Positions 1 to 9,050 of a stretch of DNA of 64,000 nucleotides are shown here, piece by piece. Within the stretch, counting starts at the first letter, position 1. The number at the start of each line of letters is the position of its first letter. The notes under the pieces were generated by a model. It had not been told where the DNA came from. It saw only the letters and a list, made by a program, of their open reading frames with translations, and made no database searches. The stretch lies in assembly GCA_052067355.1 (NCBI GenBank), contig JBQHQH010000003.1, forward strand, positions 124,001 to 188,000, written 5' to 3'. The translations under genes were made by a program, and so were the position numbers. Source of the stretch: CABMKH01 sp040797625. Lineage in GTDB: Bacteria > Bacillota > Clostridia > Tissierellales > Tissierellaceae.

Positions 1-307
1 TGGTTTTACTTTTTATTGTAACATTTTAAATAAGATAACGGGTATATTTATGCAGCTTTTTAGACTTAGATCTATAAGGAATAAATTAATAATTGTAGTT
101 ACGACATAGATTTTTTAATAACTAGCTTTATTTCTGTCATAACGATAAAGTGAATGATTATTGTTGTACTTTAGACATTTTATTGATATGAGTTTTTGTA
201 TGAGTAGTTCATCATTTTTAGCAAAAACATTGTATTATAGATGGTCTGGAGTCCTCAATTTTCATTTAAACTTATAAAATGAATATAAAAAATAGGGGGT
301 AACAAAA
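1..307. other. Non-coding region upstream of dctP
   Basis: AT-rich stretch with no credible reading frame on either strand. It must carry the promoter of the TRAP operon, but I could not find a convincing -35/-10 pair. The only clear signal is the GGGGGT-type ribosome binding site just before the dctP ATG. Confidence 0.5.
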
Positions 308-1363
308 ATGAGGAAAAATTTTAAAGTATTATTAAGTCTTATGCTAGTACTAATTGTAGCAGCATTTACTGGTTGTGGAATGCAGAAACCAATACAACAA
401 CCAGTAAATGTAGAACCAAATCAAGAAGGAATGAATACATCAGAAACAGAGATTACTCTTGTCTATGCAGAAGTTAATCCGTTAGATACTATTGTTGGAC
501 AAACAGGTACTGCTTTTAAAGAAAAAGTAGAAGAACTCTCAAATGGGAAGATTAAGATTGATATTCAAGCAAGTGGAGTTTTGGGATCAGAGAATGATGT
601 ACTGGATACAATGCTTGGTGGGGGAGGAACGATTGATATATCTCGTATTTCAGCATTTGCTCTTACAAGTTATGGTGGAGAAAAATCAAAACTACTTTCT
701 ATTCCTTATACATTTGTAAATCGTGAACATTTTTGGAACTTTGCTACTTCTGATTTGGCTTCTGAATTTCTTCTAGAGCCATATGAAAATGGTAGTGGTG
801 TTAGAGGTTTATTCTATGGTGAAGAAGGTTTTCGTCATTTCTTTACAGTCAAACCAATTAGCGGATTAGGAGACTTAAATGGTATGAAACTTAGAGTATC
901 AAATGACCCTATTATGAATGGTATGGTAGAAGGTCTTGGAGCATCTCCTACAGTTGTGTCTTTTGGTGAGCTTTATTCTGCATTGCAAACAGGTGTAGTA
1001 GATGGTGCTGAACAGCCTATCGCAAACTATAAATCCAACGCATTTCAAGAAGTCGCACCAAATTTAATACTTGATGGTCATACACTTGGGGCAATTCAAG
1101 TAATAATTACAGATGAAGCTTGGGATAAGCTTACAGAAGAACAACAAAATATTCTTATGGAAGCAGGTAAATATGCATCAGAATTTAATAGAAAGATTTC
1201 TGAAGAAGCTGAGAATAAGGTACTAGATGAGTTGAGAGCAGAAGGTATAAATATTATAGAAGTTGAAGATATCACATATTGGCAGAAAGCATGTGGAGAT
1301 ATTATCTCTTCTTCTACAAAAGATAACGTTGAACTATATCAACAAATTCTTGAAATGCAATAG
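308..1363 (+). CDS. dctP: TRAP transporter solute-binding lipoprotein, DctP family
   Basis: Extracytoplasmic receptor of a TRAP transporter; it captures an organic acid and hands it to the DctQ/DctM membrane pair encoded next. Residues 1-22 are a lipoprotein signal peptide with lipobox AAFTGC and Cys23 as lipid anchor. The mature part has the DctP pattern: GMKLRVSND around Arg196 (the family's carboxylate-binding arginine), then GELYSALQTGVVDGAEQP. At 351 aa the length is normal. The start is an ATG behind a GGGGGT ribosome binding site. Adjacent uxuA/uxuB suggest a hexuronate or aldonate ligand, which is inference. A hairpin follows the gene, so the receptor may be made in excess over the membrane subunits. 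Confidence 0.93.
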   Translation: MRKNFKVLLSLMLVLIVAAFTGCGMQKPIQQPVNVEPNQEGMNTSETEITLVYAEVNPLDTIVGQTGTAFKEKVEELSNGKIKIDIQASGVLGSENDVLDTMLGGGGTIDISRISAFALTSYGGEKSKLLSIPYTFVNREHFWNFATSDLASEFLLEPYENGSGVRGLFYGEEGFRHFFTVKPISGLGDLNGMKLRVSNDPIMNGMVEGLGASPTVVSFGELYSALQTGVVDGAEQPIANYKSNAFQEVAPNLILDGHTLGAIQVIITDEAWDKLTEEQQNILMEAGKYASEFNRKISEEAENKVLDELRAEGINIIEVEDITYWQKACGDIISSSTKDNVELYQQILEMQ

Positions 1364-1385
1364 AATTTATTTTAATAGCTTTAAA

Positions 1386-1417
1386 GGGCATAGAGGTGAA
1401 TTTTAGCCTTTGTGTCC
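1386..1417 (+). promoter_or_regulatory. Hairpin between dctP and dctQ
   Basis: Arms GGGCATAGAGG (1386-1396) and CCTTTGTGTCC (1407-1417) pair over 11 positions, three of them G-U, with a 10-nt loop. There is no T-tract, so it is more likely a 3' stabiliser or processing element that raises dctP mRNA over dctQM than a full terminator. Confidence 0.55.
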
Positions 1418-1438
1418 AATTTATTAAGGAGGTAAAAT

Positions 1439-1966
1439 ATGCCTAAAGTTTTTAATACTATAGATAAGATTAAACCAGTATACGATATAGCATATAAGAT
1501 TGTCCTTTTCTTATGTAAGTTGCTATTAATAGTGGATATTCTAATTGCAACGATGGCAGTGGCTGGACGATACATTTCTTTTATACCAGATCCATCATGG
1601 AGTGAGGAAATTGTTTTAACTTGTATGGCATATATGGCGGTTCTTTCCGCAGCTTTAGCTATAAGAAGAAATGCACATATCCGCATGACCGCTTTTGATA
1701 GGTTTTTACCCAGAAGATTAGTAATAGTTTTGGACATTATCTCAGATATTGCTGTTTTAGGACTAGCTACTGTTATGATAGTAGTAGGTTGGAAATATTC
1801 CGTACAAATTGGATCAAAGGGATATTATGTGAGTATGCCAAACCTCTCTAGGTTTTGGATGTACTTTCCTGTTCCAGTAGCAGGTGTGGCTATGTTTATT
1901 TTTGAAATAGAGATTTTATTAAATCATATTAAAGAAAGTTTTGTAAAAGAGGAGGGATATAGATGA
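1439..1966 (+). CDS. dctQ: TRAP transporter small permease, DctQ family
   Basis: Small membrane subunit of the TRAP transporter; it links the receptor to the large channel subunit. The 175-aa protein shows four hydrophobic segments, and the first long one ends near PDPSWSEEIV, the usual DctQ signature around W-x-E-E. The RNAMIRM-type motif of the family appears as RRNAHIRMTAFD. Its ATG follows a strong AAGGAGGT site. The stop overlaps the dctM start by 4 bp (ATGA), indicating translational coupling. Confidence 0.92.
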   Translation: MPKVFNTIDKIKPVYDIAYKIVLFLCKLLLIVDILIATMAVAGRYISFIPDPSWSEEIVLTCMAYMAVLSAALAIRRNAHIRMTAFDRFLPRRLVIVLDIISDIAVLGLATVMIVVGWKYSVQIGSKGYYVSMPNLSRFWMYFPVPVAGVAMFIFEIEILLNHIKESFVKEEGYR

Positions 1967-3255
1967 GTACTGAAAGTATTGCAATTTTAATTTTGCTTGG
2001 TAGTTTTTTTGTAATGGTAATTCTAAGATTTCCTATTGCTTATGCAGTAGCACTTTCATCTTTGTTCACACTTCTGTACCAAGGACTACCACTTACTACA
2101 ATTGTTCAACAGATGGTAAAAGGCATTAGTTCATTTAGTCTTATGGCAGTACCTTTCTTTATTACGATGGGAGTACTTATGGGATCTGGTGGTATCTCAG
2201 AAAGACTGATTGCACTAGCGAATGCCTGTGTTGGTTGGATGAGAGGAGGTATGGCGATGGTTAATATCGTTGCTTCATACTTCTTTGGAGGTATTTCTGG
2301 TTCTGCAGCTGCAGATACTGCATCTATTGGTAGTATTTTAATTCCTATGATGGTAGAGCAAGGTTACGATGATGACTTTTCAACAGCGGTTACCATTACT
2401 TCTTCTTGTGAAGGTCTCTTGGTTCCACCAAGTCACAATATGGTCATTTATGCCACTACTGCAGGTGGCATTTCGGTAGGAAGCCTTTTTCTTGCTGGAT
2501 ATTTACCAGCAGCAATACTAGCGGTATCTTTAATGATAGGTTCTTATATTATCTCTGTTAAGAGAAATTATCCAAAGGGTGATAAATTTAGCATGATGAA
2601 TTTGTTAAGGCAGTTGGCTTCTTCTTTTTGGGCAATTGCAGCTGTTTTGATAGTTGTAGTAGGTGTAGTTGGTGGTGTTTTTACAGCTACTGAATCAGCA
2701 GCTATCGCAGTTATTTATAGTTTAATTGTTAGTGTGTTTATTTATAAAGGTCTTGATTGGAAAGGTGTTTGGAAGGCACTAGAAGATTGCGTGGATACAC
2801 TTTCTATCGTACTTATCCTGATTTCAACTTCTAGTATTTTTGGATATTTATTGACACGTCTACACGTTCCAACCTTAGCAGCAAATGCAATTATCAATCT
2901 TACGGATAATCCTATTGTTTTGGCATTGCTCTTAAATTTTATTCTTTTGGTTCTTGGATGTATTATGGATATGGCTCCGATTATATTGATTGCTACTCCA
3001 ATTTTATTACCAATTGCGACTTCAATTGGTATTGACCCTGTTCAGTTTGGGATTATAATTGTATTAAACTGTGGTATAGGTCTTTTAACACCACCTGTTG
3101 GGTCCGTATTATTTATTGGTTCGGCAGTTGGTAAAGTACCGATGGAGCGTGTTGTAAAAGCCACATTGCCATTTTACATATGTATGTTTATTACTCTTAT
3201 GCTCATTACCTTTATTCCCGGAATTAGTTTATGGATTCCATCGTTATTTAGGTAA
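1963..3255 (+). CDS. dctM: TRAP transporter large permease, DctM family
   Basis: Large membrane subunit that forms the sodium-driven transport path. The 430-aa sequence is hydrophobic throughout and of normal family length. It has conserved DctM segments such as FFGGISGSAAADTASIGSI, the loop SSCEGLLVPPSHNMVIYA, and the C-terminal GLLTPPVGSVLF. The start codon overlaps the dctQ stop. Only 9 bp separate it from the next small membrane gene, so the operon probably continues. Confidence 0.94.
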   Translation: MSTESIAILILLGSFFVMVILRFPIAYAVALSSLFTLLYQGLPLTTIVQQMVKGISSFSLMAVPFFITMGVLMGSGGISERLIALANACVGWMRGGMAMVNIVASYFFGGISGSAAADTASIGSILIPMMVEQGYDDDFSTAVTITSSCEGLLVPPSHNMVIYATTAGGISVGSLFLAGYLPAAILAVSLMIGSYIISVKRNYPKGDKFSMMNLLRQLASSFWAIAAVLIVVVGVVGGVFTATESAAIAVIYSLIVSVFIYKGLDWKGVWKALEDCVDTLSIVLILISTSSIFGYLLTRLHVPTLAANAIINLTDNPIVLALLLNFILLVLGCIMDMAPIILIATPILLPIATSIGIDPVQFGIIIVLNCGIGLLTPPVGSVLFIGSAVGKVPMERVVKATLPFYICMFITLMLITFIPGISLWIPSLFR

Positions 3256-3264
3256 AGAAGAGAT

Positions 3265-3729
3265 ATGAAATATAAGTTCAATTATCAAACATCAGCTTTT
3301 GATCTTTGGCAATTATCTATGTTCGGGATTTATGGTTCGATTATAGGAGTATGCAATATTATATTTACTGTTGCAATATTACTTTTGGCAACAAAATTTT
3401 GGGAAGATGTAAGTAGATTTATTAAAATACTTCTCATTATTTCCATTTCTTTATTTACAGTTATTCAACCTATAGCTGTTTATATTCGTGCAAAGAGACA
3501 GATAGCAACAGTTCCACAAGATATGGAGATAGGTTTTGATGATAATGGAATTCATATAAAGACCTCAAATCAAAATTCAGATTTAAAATGGAGTACAATA
3601 AAAGGAGTAATAAAAAAGCCAAGTATGATTATTATATTTACAACTATGAAACATGGTTTCATAATAACAAATAAGATGTTAGGCAAACAAAAAGAAACTT
3701 TTTATGATTACATAGTTTCCCAAATATAA
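3265..3729 (+). CDS. YcxB-like small membrane protein
   Basis: A 154-aa protein with two hydrophobic segments (about residues 18-43 and 51-72) and a cytosolic C-terminal half. That half contains the pattern IGFDDNGIHIKT...LKWSTIKGVIKKPSMIIIFT, resembling YcxB-like/PH-like membrane proteins of Firmicutes. It follows dctM by 9 bp with only a weak site (AGAAGAGAT), so it may be translated less. Its role is unknown. The link to the TRAP system is positional only; it may be a passenger gene. Confidence 0.75.
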   Translation: MKYKFNYQTSAFDLWQLSMFGIYGSIIGVCNIIFTVAILLLATKFWEDVSRFIKILLIISISLFTVIQPIAVYIRAKRQIATVPQDMEIGFDDNGIHIKTSNQNSDLKWSTIKGVIKKPSMIIIFTTMKHGFIITNKMLGKQKETFYDYIVSQI

Positions 3730-3843
3730 AAACAAAGATAAATGTAATTATCTTTTATATAAAGACGAAGTCGTATTTACAAAACATGTATTTACGATTT
3801 TGTTTTTATATACTTTTATAAAAGTAGAGAGGAGATTACAAGA

Positions 3844-4911
3844 ATGAAAATGACATTGAGATGGTTTGGAAGCAAATATGATACTGTAACCTTAAGACAA
3901 ATAAGACAGATTCCTGGCTGTGTAGGTATTATTACAACTCTTTATGGTACGAAACCTGGAGAGGTATGGGATAGAGAAGAAATTAGGGAAATAAAAGAAG
4001 AAGTAGAAGCAGCAGGACTTGAATTAAGCGGTATAGAGAGTGTAAATGTACATGATGATATAAAAATAGGTCTTCCTACAAGGGAACAATATATTTCAAA
4101 CTATATCCAAACCCTTGAAAATCTTGGTAAAGAAGGAATTGATTTAGTGTGCTATAATTTTATGCCTGTATTTGATTGGACAAGAACAGACCTTGTAAAA
4201 GAAAGGGCTGATGGATCTACAGTGCTTTCCTATAATCAGGAGCTTATAGATAAGATTGACCCTGCTAAAATGTTTGAAGAAATGGATTCTAACTCTAGTG
4301 GATTTGTTTTGCCTGGTTGGGAACCAGATAGACTAGCAAGAGTGAAAGAATTATTTGAAATGTATAAAGATGTAGATGATGAAAAGTTATTTCAAAATCT
4401 TGTATATTTCTTGAACAAGATTATGCCAACCTGTGAAAAATATGGTATTAAGATGGCTATTCATATGGATGATCCAGCATGGTCTGTATTCGGTTTACCA
4501 AGGATTATAAATAATAAAGAAAATATTCAAAGATTATTAGATGCAGTTCCTGTAACGAACAATGGCATTACACTATGTACAGGTTCTTTAGGTTCAAATC
4601 CTCATAATGATATTCCAGATATGATAAGAAACTTTAAGGGAAGAATTCACTTTGGTCATGTAAGAAATATTATCCATCTTGGGATAGGTAAGTTTGATGA
4701 AGCAGCTCATTTATCTTCAGATGGATCTCTAGATATGTTTGAAATTATGAAAGCGTTTTATGATATTGGTATGACTGGACCCATTAGACCTGATCATGGA
4801 AGGATGATTTGGGGCGAGAAGGCGATGCCTGGCTATGGTCTATATGATAGAGCCTTAGGTGCAACTTACCTGAATGGTTTATGGGAGGCAATTGAAAAGT
4901 TCAATAAGTAA
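3844..4911 (+). CDS. uxuA: D-mannonate dehydratase (copy 1)
   Basis: Converts D-mannonate to 2-keto-3-deoxygluconate in the cytosolic hexuronate pathway. The 355-aa protein has the UxuA hallmarks: FDWTR near residue 112, LCTGSLGS with Cys245 (metal ligand), GRIHFGHVRN, and RPDHGRMIWGE. One oddity is that the usual IHPDDPPW loop reads IHMDDPAW here. The ATG follows GAGAGGAG. It forms an operon with the reductase 22 bp downstream. A second uxuA at 15152 keeps the canonical loop, so this copy may be specialised. Confidence 0.93.
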   Translation: MKMTLRWFGSKYDTVTLRQIRQIPGCVGIITTLYGTKPGEVWDREEIREIKEEVEAAGLELSGIESVNVHDDIKIGLPTREQYISNYIQTLENLGKEGIDLVCYNFMPVFDWTRTDLVKERADGSTVLSYNQELIDKIDPAKMFEEMDSNSSGFVLPGWEPDRLARVKELFEMYKDVDDEKLFQNLVYFLNKIMPTCEKYGIKMAIHMDDPAWSVFGLPRIINNKENIQRLLDAVPVTNNGITLCTGSLGSNPHNDIPDMIRNFKGRIHFGHVRNIIHLGIGKFDEAAHLSSDGSLDMFEIMKAFYDIGMTGPIRPDHGRMIWGEKAMPGYGLYDRALGATYLNGLWEAIEKFNK

Positions 4912-4933
4912 CAATTACATGGGAGGTATTTGA

Positions 4934-6538
4934 ATGAAATTAAACTTAGATGCTCTAAAAGATATTGCCACCTGGGAGAGGGCGGGATTTAAGCTTCCAG
5001 AATTTAATATCGAACAAGTAAAAGCAAATACTAAAGCAAATCCTATTTGGATTCATTTTGGTGCAGGCAATATTTTTAGAGCACTTATGGCAAACGCTCA
5101 ACAAAACATCTTAAATAAAGGTAAAAGTGACAAAGGAATTATTATCGTAGGAGGTGAAAGCATAGAAACTATATATCAATCCCACGATAACTTGACAGTC
5201 CTCGTTACTTTAAATGTAGATGGTAGCATAGATAAGACTGTCATTGCTAGTATCACAGAATCCTTGGTTTTAGATGCTCAAAATGATACAAGTTGGAGTA
5301 GGTTAAAAGAAATCTTTATAAACCCTAGTCTGCAAATGATAAGTTTTACCATAACTGAAAAAGGATATAATTTAAAGGATGGTAAGGGAGAATATTTACC
5401 ATCGGTAGCTGTGGATATTGGAAACGGACCTCAAAATCCAGTTAGCTATATTGGGCAAGTGGTATCTCTCCTCTATGAAAGATACTTACATGATAAACTA
5501 CCGATAGCTCTTGTTAGTATGGATAATATGTCTCATAATGGATCGAAGCTCCATGAGGCTGTAAATTTGTTTTCTAAAAAATGGGTGGATAAGGGGTTAG
5601 TGGATGAAGGATTTCAAGATTATATTAGTAATCCAAAATCAGTGTCTTTTCCATGGTCCATGATTGATAAAATCACACCAAGACCTGATCCAAGTGTAAG
5701 GAAGATGCTGAAAGATGTTGGTTTTGAAGATGTAAAGGATATGGTTACATCAAGAAATAGTTATGTATCTCCTTTTGTAAATGCAGAGGGGTCAGAGTAC
5801 TTAATAATAGAGGATATTTTTCCTAATGGTAGACCGAATCTTGAAGAAGCTGGTATAATCTTCACAGATAGAGAAACAGTTGAAAAGGTAGAAAAAATGA
5901 AGGTTTGTACTTGTCTTAATCCTTTACATACAGCTCTTGCAATATATGGTTGTTTATTAGGTTATGATTTAATTTCAAAGGAGATGGAAGATCCTGAACT
6001 TAAGACCTTAGTGGAGAAGATTGGATATGTGGAAGGATTTCCTGTAGTTGTGAATCCTGGAATAATTGATCCGAAGAAATTCATTGATGAAGTACTTCAA
6101 GTAAGATTTCCAAACCCATTTATGCCTGATACACCACAGCGAATTGCGACGGATACTTCACAGAAGCTAGGAATTCGTTTTGGAGAAACGATAAAAGCTT
6201 ATATAGCAAGAGAGGATTTAGATGTTACAGATTTAAAGCTTATTCCTCTTGTGTTAGCTGGATGGTGCAGATACTTGATGGGCATTGATGACGATGGAGA
6301 TAAAATGGAGTTAAGTCCAGATCCACTTATTGAAGAGGTAAGACCCTATGTTATAAATATTGCTCTTGGAGATAAGGGACCATTCCATGATCAGCTTAAA
6401 CCCATCTTATCAAATGCAATTATCTTTGGTGTAAATCTTTATGAAATAGGTTTAGGAGAAAGAATTGAAGAATATTTTACAGAATTGGTATCAGAAAAAG
6501 GTGCAGTTAGAAAAACATTAAAAAAATATATTCATTAA
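4934..6538 (+). CDS. uxuB: Fructuronate reductase, mannitol dehydrogenase family
   Basis: NAD-dependent oxidoreductase of the long-chain mannitol dehydrogenase family, expected to interconvert D-fructuronate and D-mannonate, the step before UxuA. At 534 aa it is at the long end of the family. The N-terminal WIHFGAGNIFRAL is the dinucleotide-binding signature. SYVSPFVNAEGSEYLIIED and CTCLNPLHTALAIYG belong to the catalytic C-terminal domain. It is directly downstream of uxuA with a GGGAGG site and is followed by a terminator. Tagaturonate reductase (UxaB) belongs to the same family, but the uxuA neighbour favours fructuronate. Confidence 0.88.
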   Translation: MKLNLDALKDIATWERAGFKLPEFNIEQVKANTKANPIWIHFGAGNIFRALMANAQQNILNKGKSDKGIIIVGGESIETIYQSHDNLTVLVTLNVDGSIDKTVIASITESLVLDAQNDTSWSRLKEIFINPSLQMISFTITEKGYNLKDGKGEYLPSVAVDIGNGPQNPVSYIGQVVSLLYERYLHDKLPIALVSMDNMSHNGSKLHEAVNLFSKKWVDKGLVDEGFQDYISNPKSVSFPWSMIDKITPRPDPSVRKMLKDVGFEDVKDMVTSRNSYVSPFVNAEGSEYLIIEDIFPNGRPNLEEAGIIFTDRETVEKVEKMKVCTCLNPLHTALAIYGCLLGYDLISKEMEDPELKTLVEKIGYVEGFPVVVNPGIIDPKKFIDEVLQVRFPNPFMPDTPQRIATDTSQKLGIRFGETIKAYIAREDLDVTDLKLIPLVLAGWCRYLMGIDDDGDKMELSPDPLIEEVRPYVINIALGDKGPFHDQLKPILSNAIIFGVNLYEIGLGERIEEYFTELVSEKGAVRKTLKKYIH

Positions 6539-6635
6539 ATTAGTTAATAAGACACTATTTTTTGGATAGAATCAATAATCATGAATGATTATTATGTTTT
6601 GCAGAAGATTGTAAATATAAATTTTAAATAATATG

Positions 6636-6674
6636 AAGAAGCTGTAACTAATAATAGTTATAGCTTCTTTTTTT
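6636..6674 (+). terminator. Rho-independent terminator of the dct-uxu operon
   Basis: A stem of 15 pairs, one of them G-U (AAGAAGCTGTAACTA at 6636-6650 with 6655-6669), has a 4-nt loop and leads into a run of T residues. Confidence 0.9.
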
Positions 6675-6692
6675 ATTGATTATATATAAATT

Positions 6693-6757
6693 TTTTTATC
6701 TGATGGCTTATACCTATTTGGGTACAGGTAATTTCAATACTTCCAATTCTGTAAGTG
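6693..6757 (+). repeat. Dispersed intergenic repeat, copy A
   Basis: 65 bp beginning TTTTTATCTGATG and ending near GTAAGTG. By eye it matches 32531-32595 at 52 of 65 positions without a gap; most differences are transitions. Related shorter copies lie at 17089-17134 (+) and 21137-21183 (-). Confidence 0.75.
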
Positions 6758-6939
6758 CATATCACAGATATTTTAGATTCTACTCCTAGAAGAGCAAATA
6801 ATGTTGGAAAAAAGAGGGATCTAACATACTGTGGAATGTAGCTGAAGCATAAAATTTCACATGATATAAGTTTTACTAATAAATTAAGTTATTCTAATTT
6901 TAGTTATAAATATAAAAAAGAAATAAAAAGAAATGAGAA

Positions 6940-6962
6940 GGGAAACAAAAGGAAACAAACAA
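6940..6962 (+). promoter_or_regulatory. GAAACAAA direct-repeat cluster 1, candidate operator
   Basis: Two GAAACAAA octamers 10 bp apart within a GGG-led 23-bp block; 20 of 23 bases match the block at 7128-7150. The placement before lacI suggests a regulator site (inference). Confidence 0.45.
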
Positions 6963-7127
6963 AAAGATATAGTAAGGAAAAATTTATGGATTTTTAGTAT
7001 CCATTGATTATTTTTCAGCATATTCTGGAAAAAGAAAAGCCAATGTTATAAGTAGGTAAATTACATTATATATAAATTTTGTAAAACAAAAAATATAATA
7101 AAATCAAGAAACTTAAAGAAACAGAAA

Positions 7128-7150
7128 GGGAAACAAACAGAAACAAATAA
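7128..7150 (+). promoter_or_regulatory. GAAACAAA direct-repeat cluster 2, candidate operator
   Basis: Second 23-bp block, 188 bp (about 18 helical turns) from the first and 33 bp before the lacI start. Extra GAAAC pentamers at 7108 and 7118 extend the 10-bp phasing. Confidence 0.45.
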
Positions 7151-7183
7151 ATGTATATATTGAAGCAGAATAGGAGTGATAAA

Positions 7184-8239
7184 ATGACTAGGGCTAAAAG
7201 ACCTACAATATATGATATTGCTAATATTGCAAACGTATCCCCTGCAACAGTATCAAGGGTATTGAGTGGAGCTAATTATCCAATAAGGGACGATACAAAG
7301 AAACTAGTTTTAGATGTTGCTAAAGAATTAGAATATAGACCTCCTAGTTCAAAATATATAACTAAATCAAGATTATCAGAGATAGGAGTCATAGTACCTA
7401 ATTTAAGTAATCCATATTATTCTACATTAGTTTTAGCTGTAGAAAGATTTGCAGCAGAAAACAAGATGAGGGTTTTATTGTGTAATTCAAATGGAGATGA
7501 AAACCTTGAAAAGTATTATGTGGAATCTTTAATACAGAAGAAGATAAAAGGTATTATTATTTCTTCAGTTGCAAATTCAGCAGATCATATAAATAACATT
7601 CGCTATACAGGTGTATCAGTAGTTTCTTTCGATCAAATAGTAGATATAGATTGCAACAAAGTTTCTTTTGATTATAGAGAAGGGGGGTATCTTGCAACTA
7701 AACATTTGATTGATCTAGGACATAGGAGAATAGCTTTTATTAGTCCATATCTTACTAGACATAGTAGGAAGAAAATATTTCAAGGATACAAGGATTGCTT
7801 AGTATCTCACAATATAAAATTAGAAGAATCATTGATATTTACATTTCCAGAGTTAGTAGGAAAATCTCAAAATGCTGGACTGGATCATACTGATAATGAA
7901 TATTACACAAAAGAATTATTGCGATTAAAGAGTAAACCAACTGCTATTTTCTGCATTAACGATGTAATAGGTTTAAAGGTATTGAAAGAGTTGAAATTTC
8001 ATGGGATAAAAGTACCAGAAGAAGTTTCGATAGTAGGGTTTGACAATATAGATATTCTAGAGGTTATTAGTCCAAGGTTGACTACTGTTGATCAGTGTAC
8101 TTATGAAATGGGTAGATTAGCTGCAGAAATGCTTTATCTGAGTGTAATGGATAAAACAAGAAAAAATATTTCAGTTTCTTTGCAGCCAGTTCTAGTAAAA
8201 GGCGAGTCGACAGCTCCTATAAATGCCGCAATTAAATAA
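7184..8239 (+). CDS. LacI-family transcriptional regulator (amino-sugar cluster)
   Basis: Predicted repressor of the nag/uxu cluster that it leads. It has an N-terminal helix-turn-helix TIYDIANIANVSPATVSRVLSG followed by a hinge and a periplasmic-binding-like effector domain (GVIVPNLSNPYYSTLV, VSIVGFDNID, RLTTVDQ). I chose the ATG at 7184 because AGGAGTG lies just before it; an upstream in-frame ATG at 7151 has no site and would add 11 unlikely residues. The result is 351 aa, normal for the family. The stop is 26 bp before nagB. The effector is unknown and could be an amino-sugar phosphate or a uronate. Confidence 0.9.
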   Translation: MTRAKRPTIYDIANIANVSPATVSRVLSGANYPIRDDTKKLVLDVAKELEYRPPSSKYITKSRLSEIGVIVPNLSNPYYSTLVLAVERFAAENKMRVLLCNSNGDENLEKYYVESLIQKKIKGIIISSVANSADHINNIRYTGVSVVSFDQIVDIDCNKVSFDYREGGYLATKHLIDLGHRRIAFISPYLTRHSRKKIFQGYKDCLVSHNIKLEESLIFTFPELVGKSQNAGLDHTDNEYYTKELLRLKSKPTAIFCINDVIGLKVLKELKFHGIKVPEEVSIVGFDNIDILEVISPRLTTVDQCTYEMGRLAAEMLYLSVMDKTRKNISVSLQPVLVKGESTAPINAAIK

Positions 8240-8265
8240 AAACTACTATATAGAGGAGGATTTTA

Positions 8266-9033
8266 ATGTCATTGATTAAAGAATTTATTGTAGACAAAAT
8301 GAATGTAAAAGTATATTCAGAAAGAGGAGTTATGGGGAGTAGTGCTGCTAAAGAAGCAATAGAATACTTAAAAGAGTTACTAAGTAAAAAAGAAGAGGTC
8401 AATCTTATATTTGCAGCAGCACCATCTCAAAGTGAGTTTTTACATGAACTGACAAAGGAAGGATCTATTGATTGGACTAGAGTTAATGCCATGCATCTTG
8501 ATGAATACATAGGTTTAGCTAAAGACTCAAAACAGCGTTTCGTACATTTTTTAAATGAAAACGTATTTAATAAGGCAAATTTTAAAAATGTATATGCTAT
8601 GGATTTTACTGAAGATGTTGAAGAAGAATTATCTAGATATGAATCTATACTTAAAAATAACCCAATAGACATAGCTTTCATTGGGATTGGAGAAAATGGA
8701 CATATTGCATTTAATGATCCAGGAGTAGCAGATTTTCAAGATAAACTTTTAATAAAAGAAGTAGTCCTAGATGAAACATGTAGACAGCAGCAAGTAAATG
8801 ACAAATGCTTTGACAGTTTAGAAGAAGTTCCAAAGACTGCTGCAACTGTAACAGTTCCTTTAATCATGAGTGCGAAGAGGATTTTCTGTATGGTACCTGC
8901 TGCAACAAAGGCAAATGCTGTAAAGAGGACAATAGATGGAGATATAAGTGAAGACTGTCCATCTACTATTTTAAGAAACCATGATAATGCAACTCTTTAC
9001 TTAGATTTAGATTCAGCAAAATATATTTTATAA
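8266..9033 (+). CDS. nagB: Glucosamine-6-phosphate deaminase-like enzyme
   Basis: Predicted to convert glucosamine 6-phosphate to fructose 6-phosphate and ammonia in the cytosol. It has MHLDEYIGL, with the catalytic Asp region, and GIGENGHIAFNDPG, with the His of the NagB active site. The C-terminal part (CPSTILRNHDNATLYLD) differs from the E. coli form and resembles the NagB branch found in other anaerobes. Length is 255 aa, typical. It is preceded by AGAGGAGG and followed within 17 bp by nagA. A substrate other than GlcN-6-P within the NagB/SIS-like sugar isomerases cannot be excluded. Confidence 0.87.
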   Translation: MSLIKEFIVDKMNVKVYSERGVMGSSAAKEAIEYLKELLSKKEEVNLIFAAAPSQSEFLHELTKEGSIDWTRVNAMHLDEYIGLAKDSKQRFVHFLNENVFNKANFKNVYAMDFTEDVEEELSRYESILKNNPIDIAFIGIGENGHIAFNDPGVADFQDKLLIKEVVLDETCRQQQVNDKCFDSLEEVPKTAATVTVPLIMSAKRIFCMVPAATKANAVKRTIDGDISEDCPSTILRNHDNATLYLDLDSAKYIL

Positions 9034-9050
9034 AATAAGGGGGATTTACC

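Larger units (their letters stand above)
6539..7183. other. Intergenic region before the amino-sugar regulator
   Basis: Holds a 9-bp perfect inverted repeat (AATAATCAT/ATGATTATT, 6574-6593), the uxuB terminator, one copy of a dispersed repeat (6693-6757), a lone TATAAT (7094-7099) without a clear -35, and two long GAAACAAA direct-repeat clusters. No small gene is credible. Confidence 0.6.

Noticed and set aside
3773..3796. Apparent hairpin before uxuA (GTATTTAC words)
   Set aside because: The two words are in direct, not inverted, orientation and do not pair.
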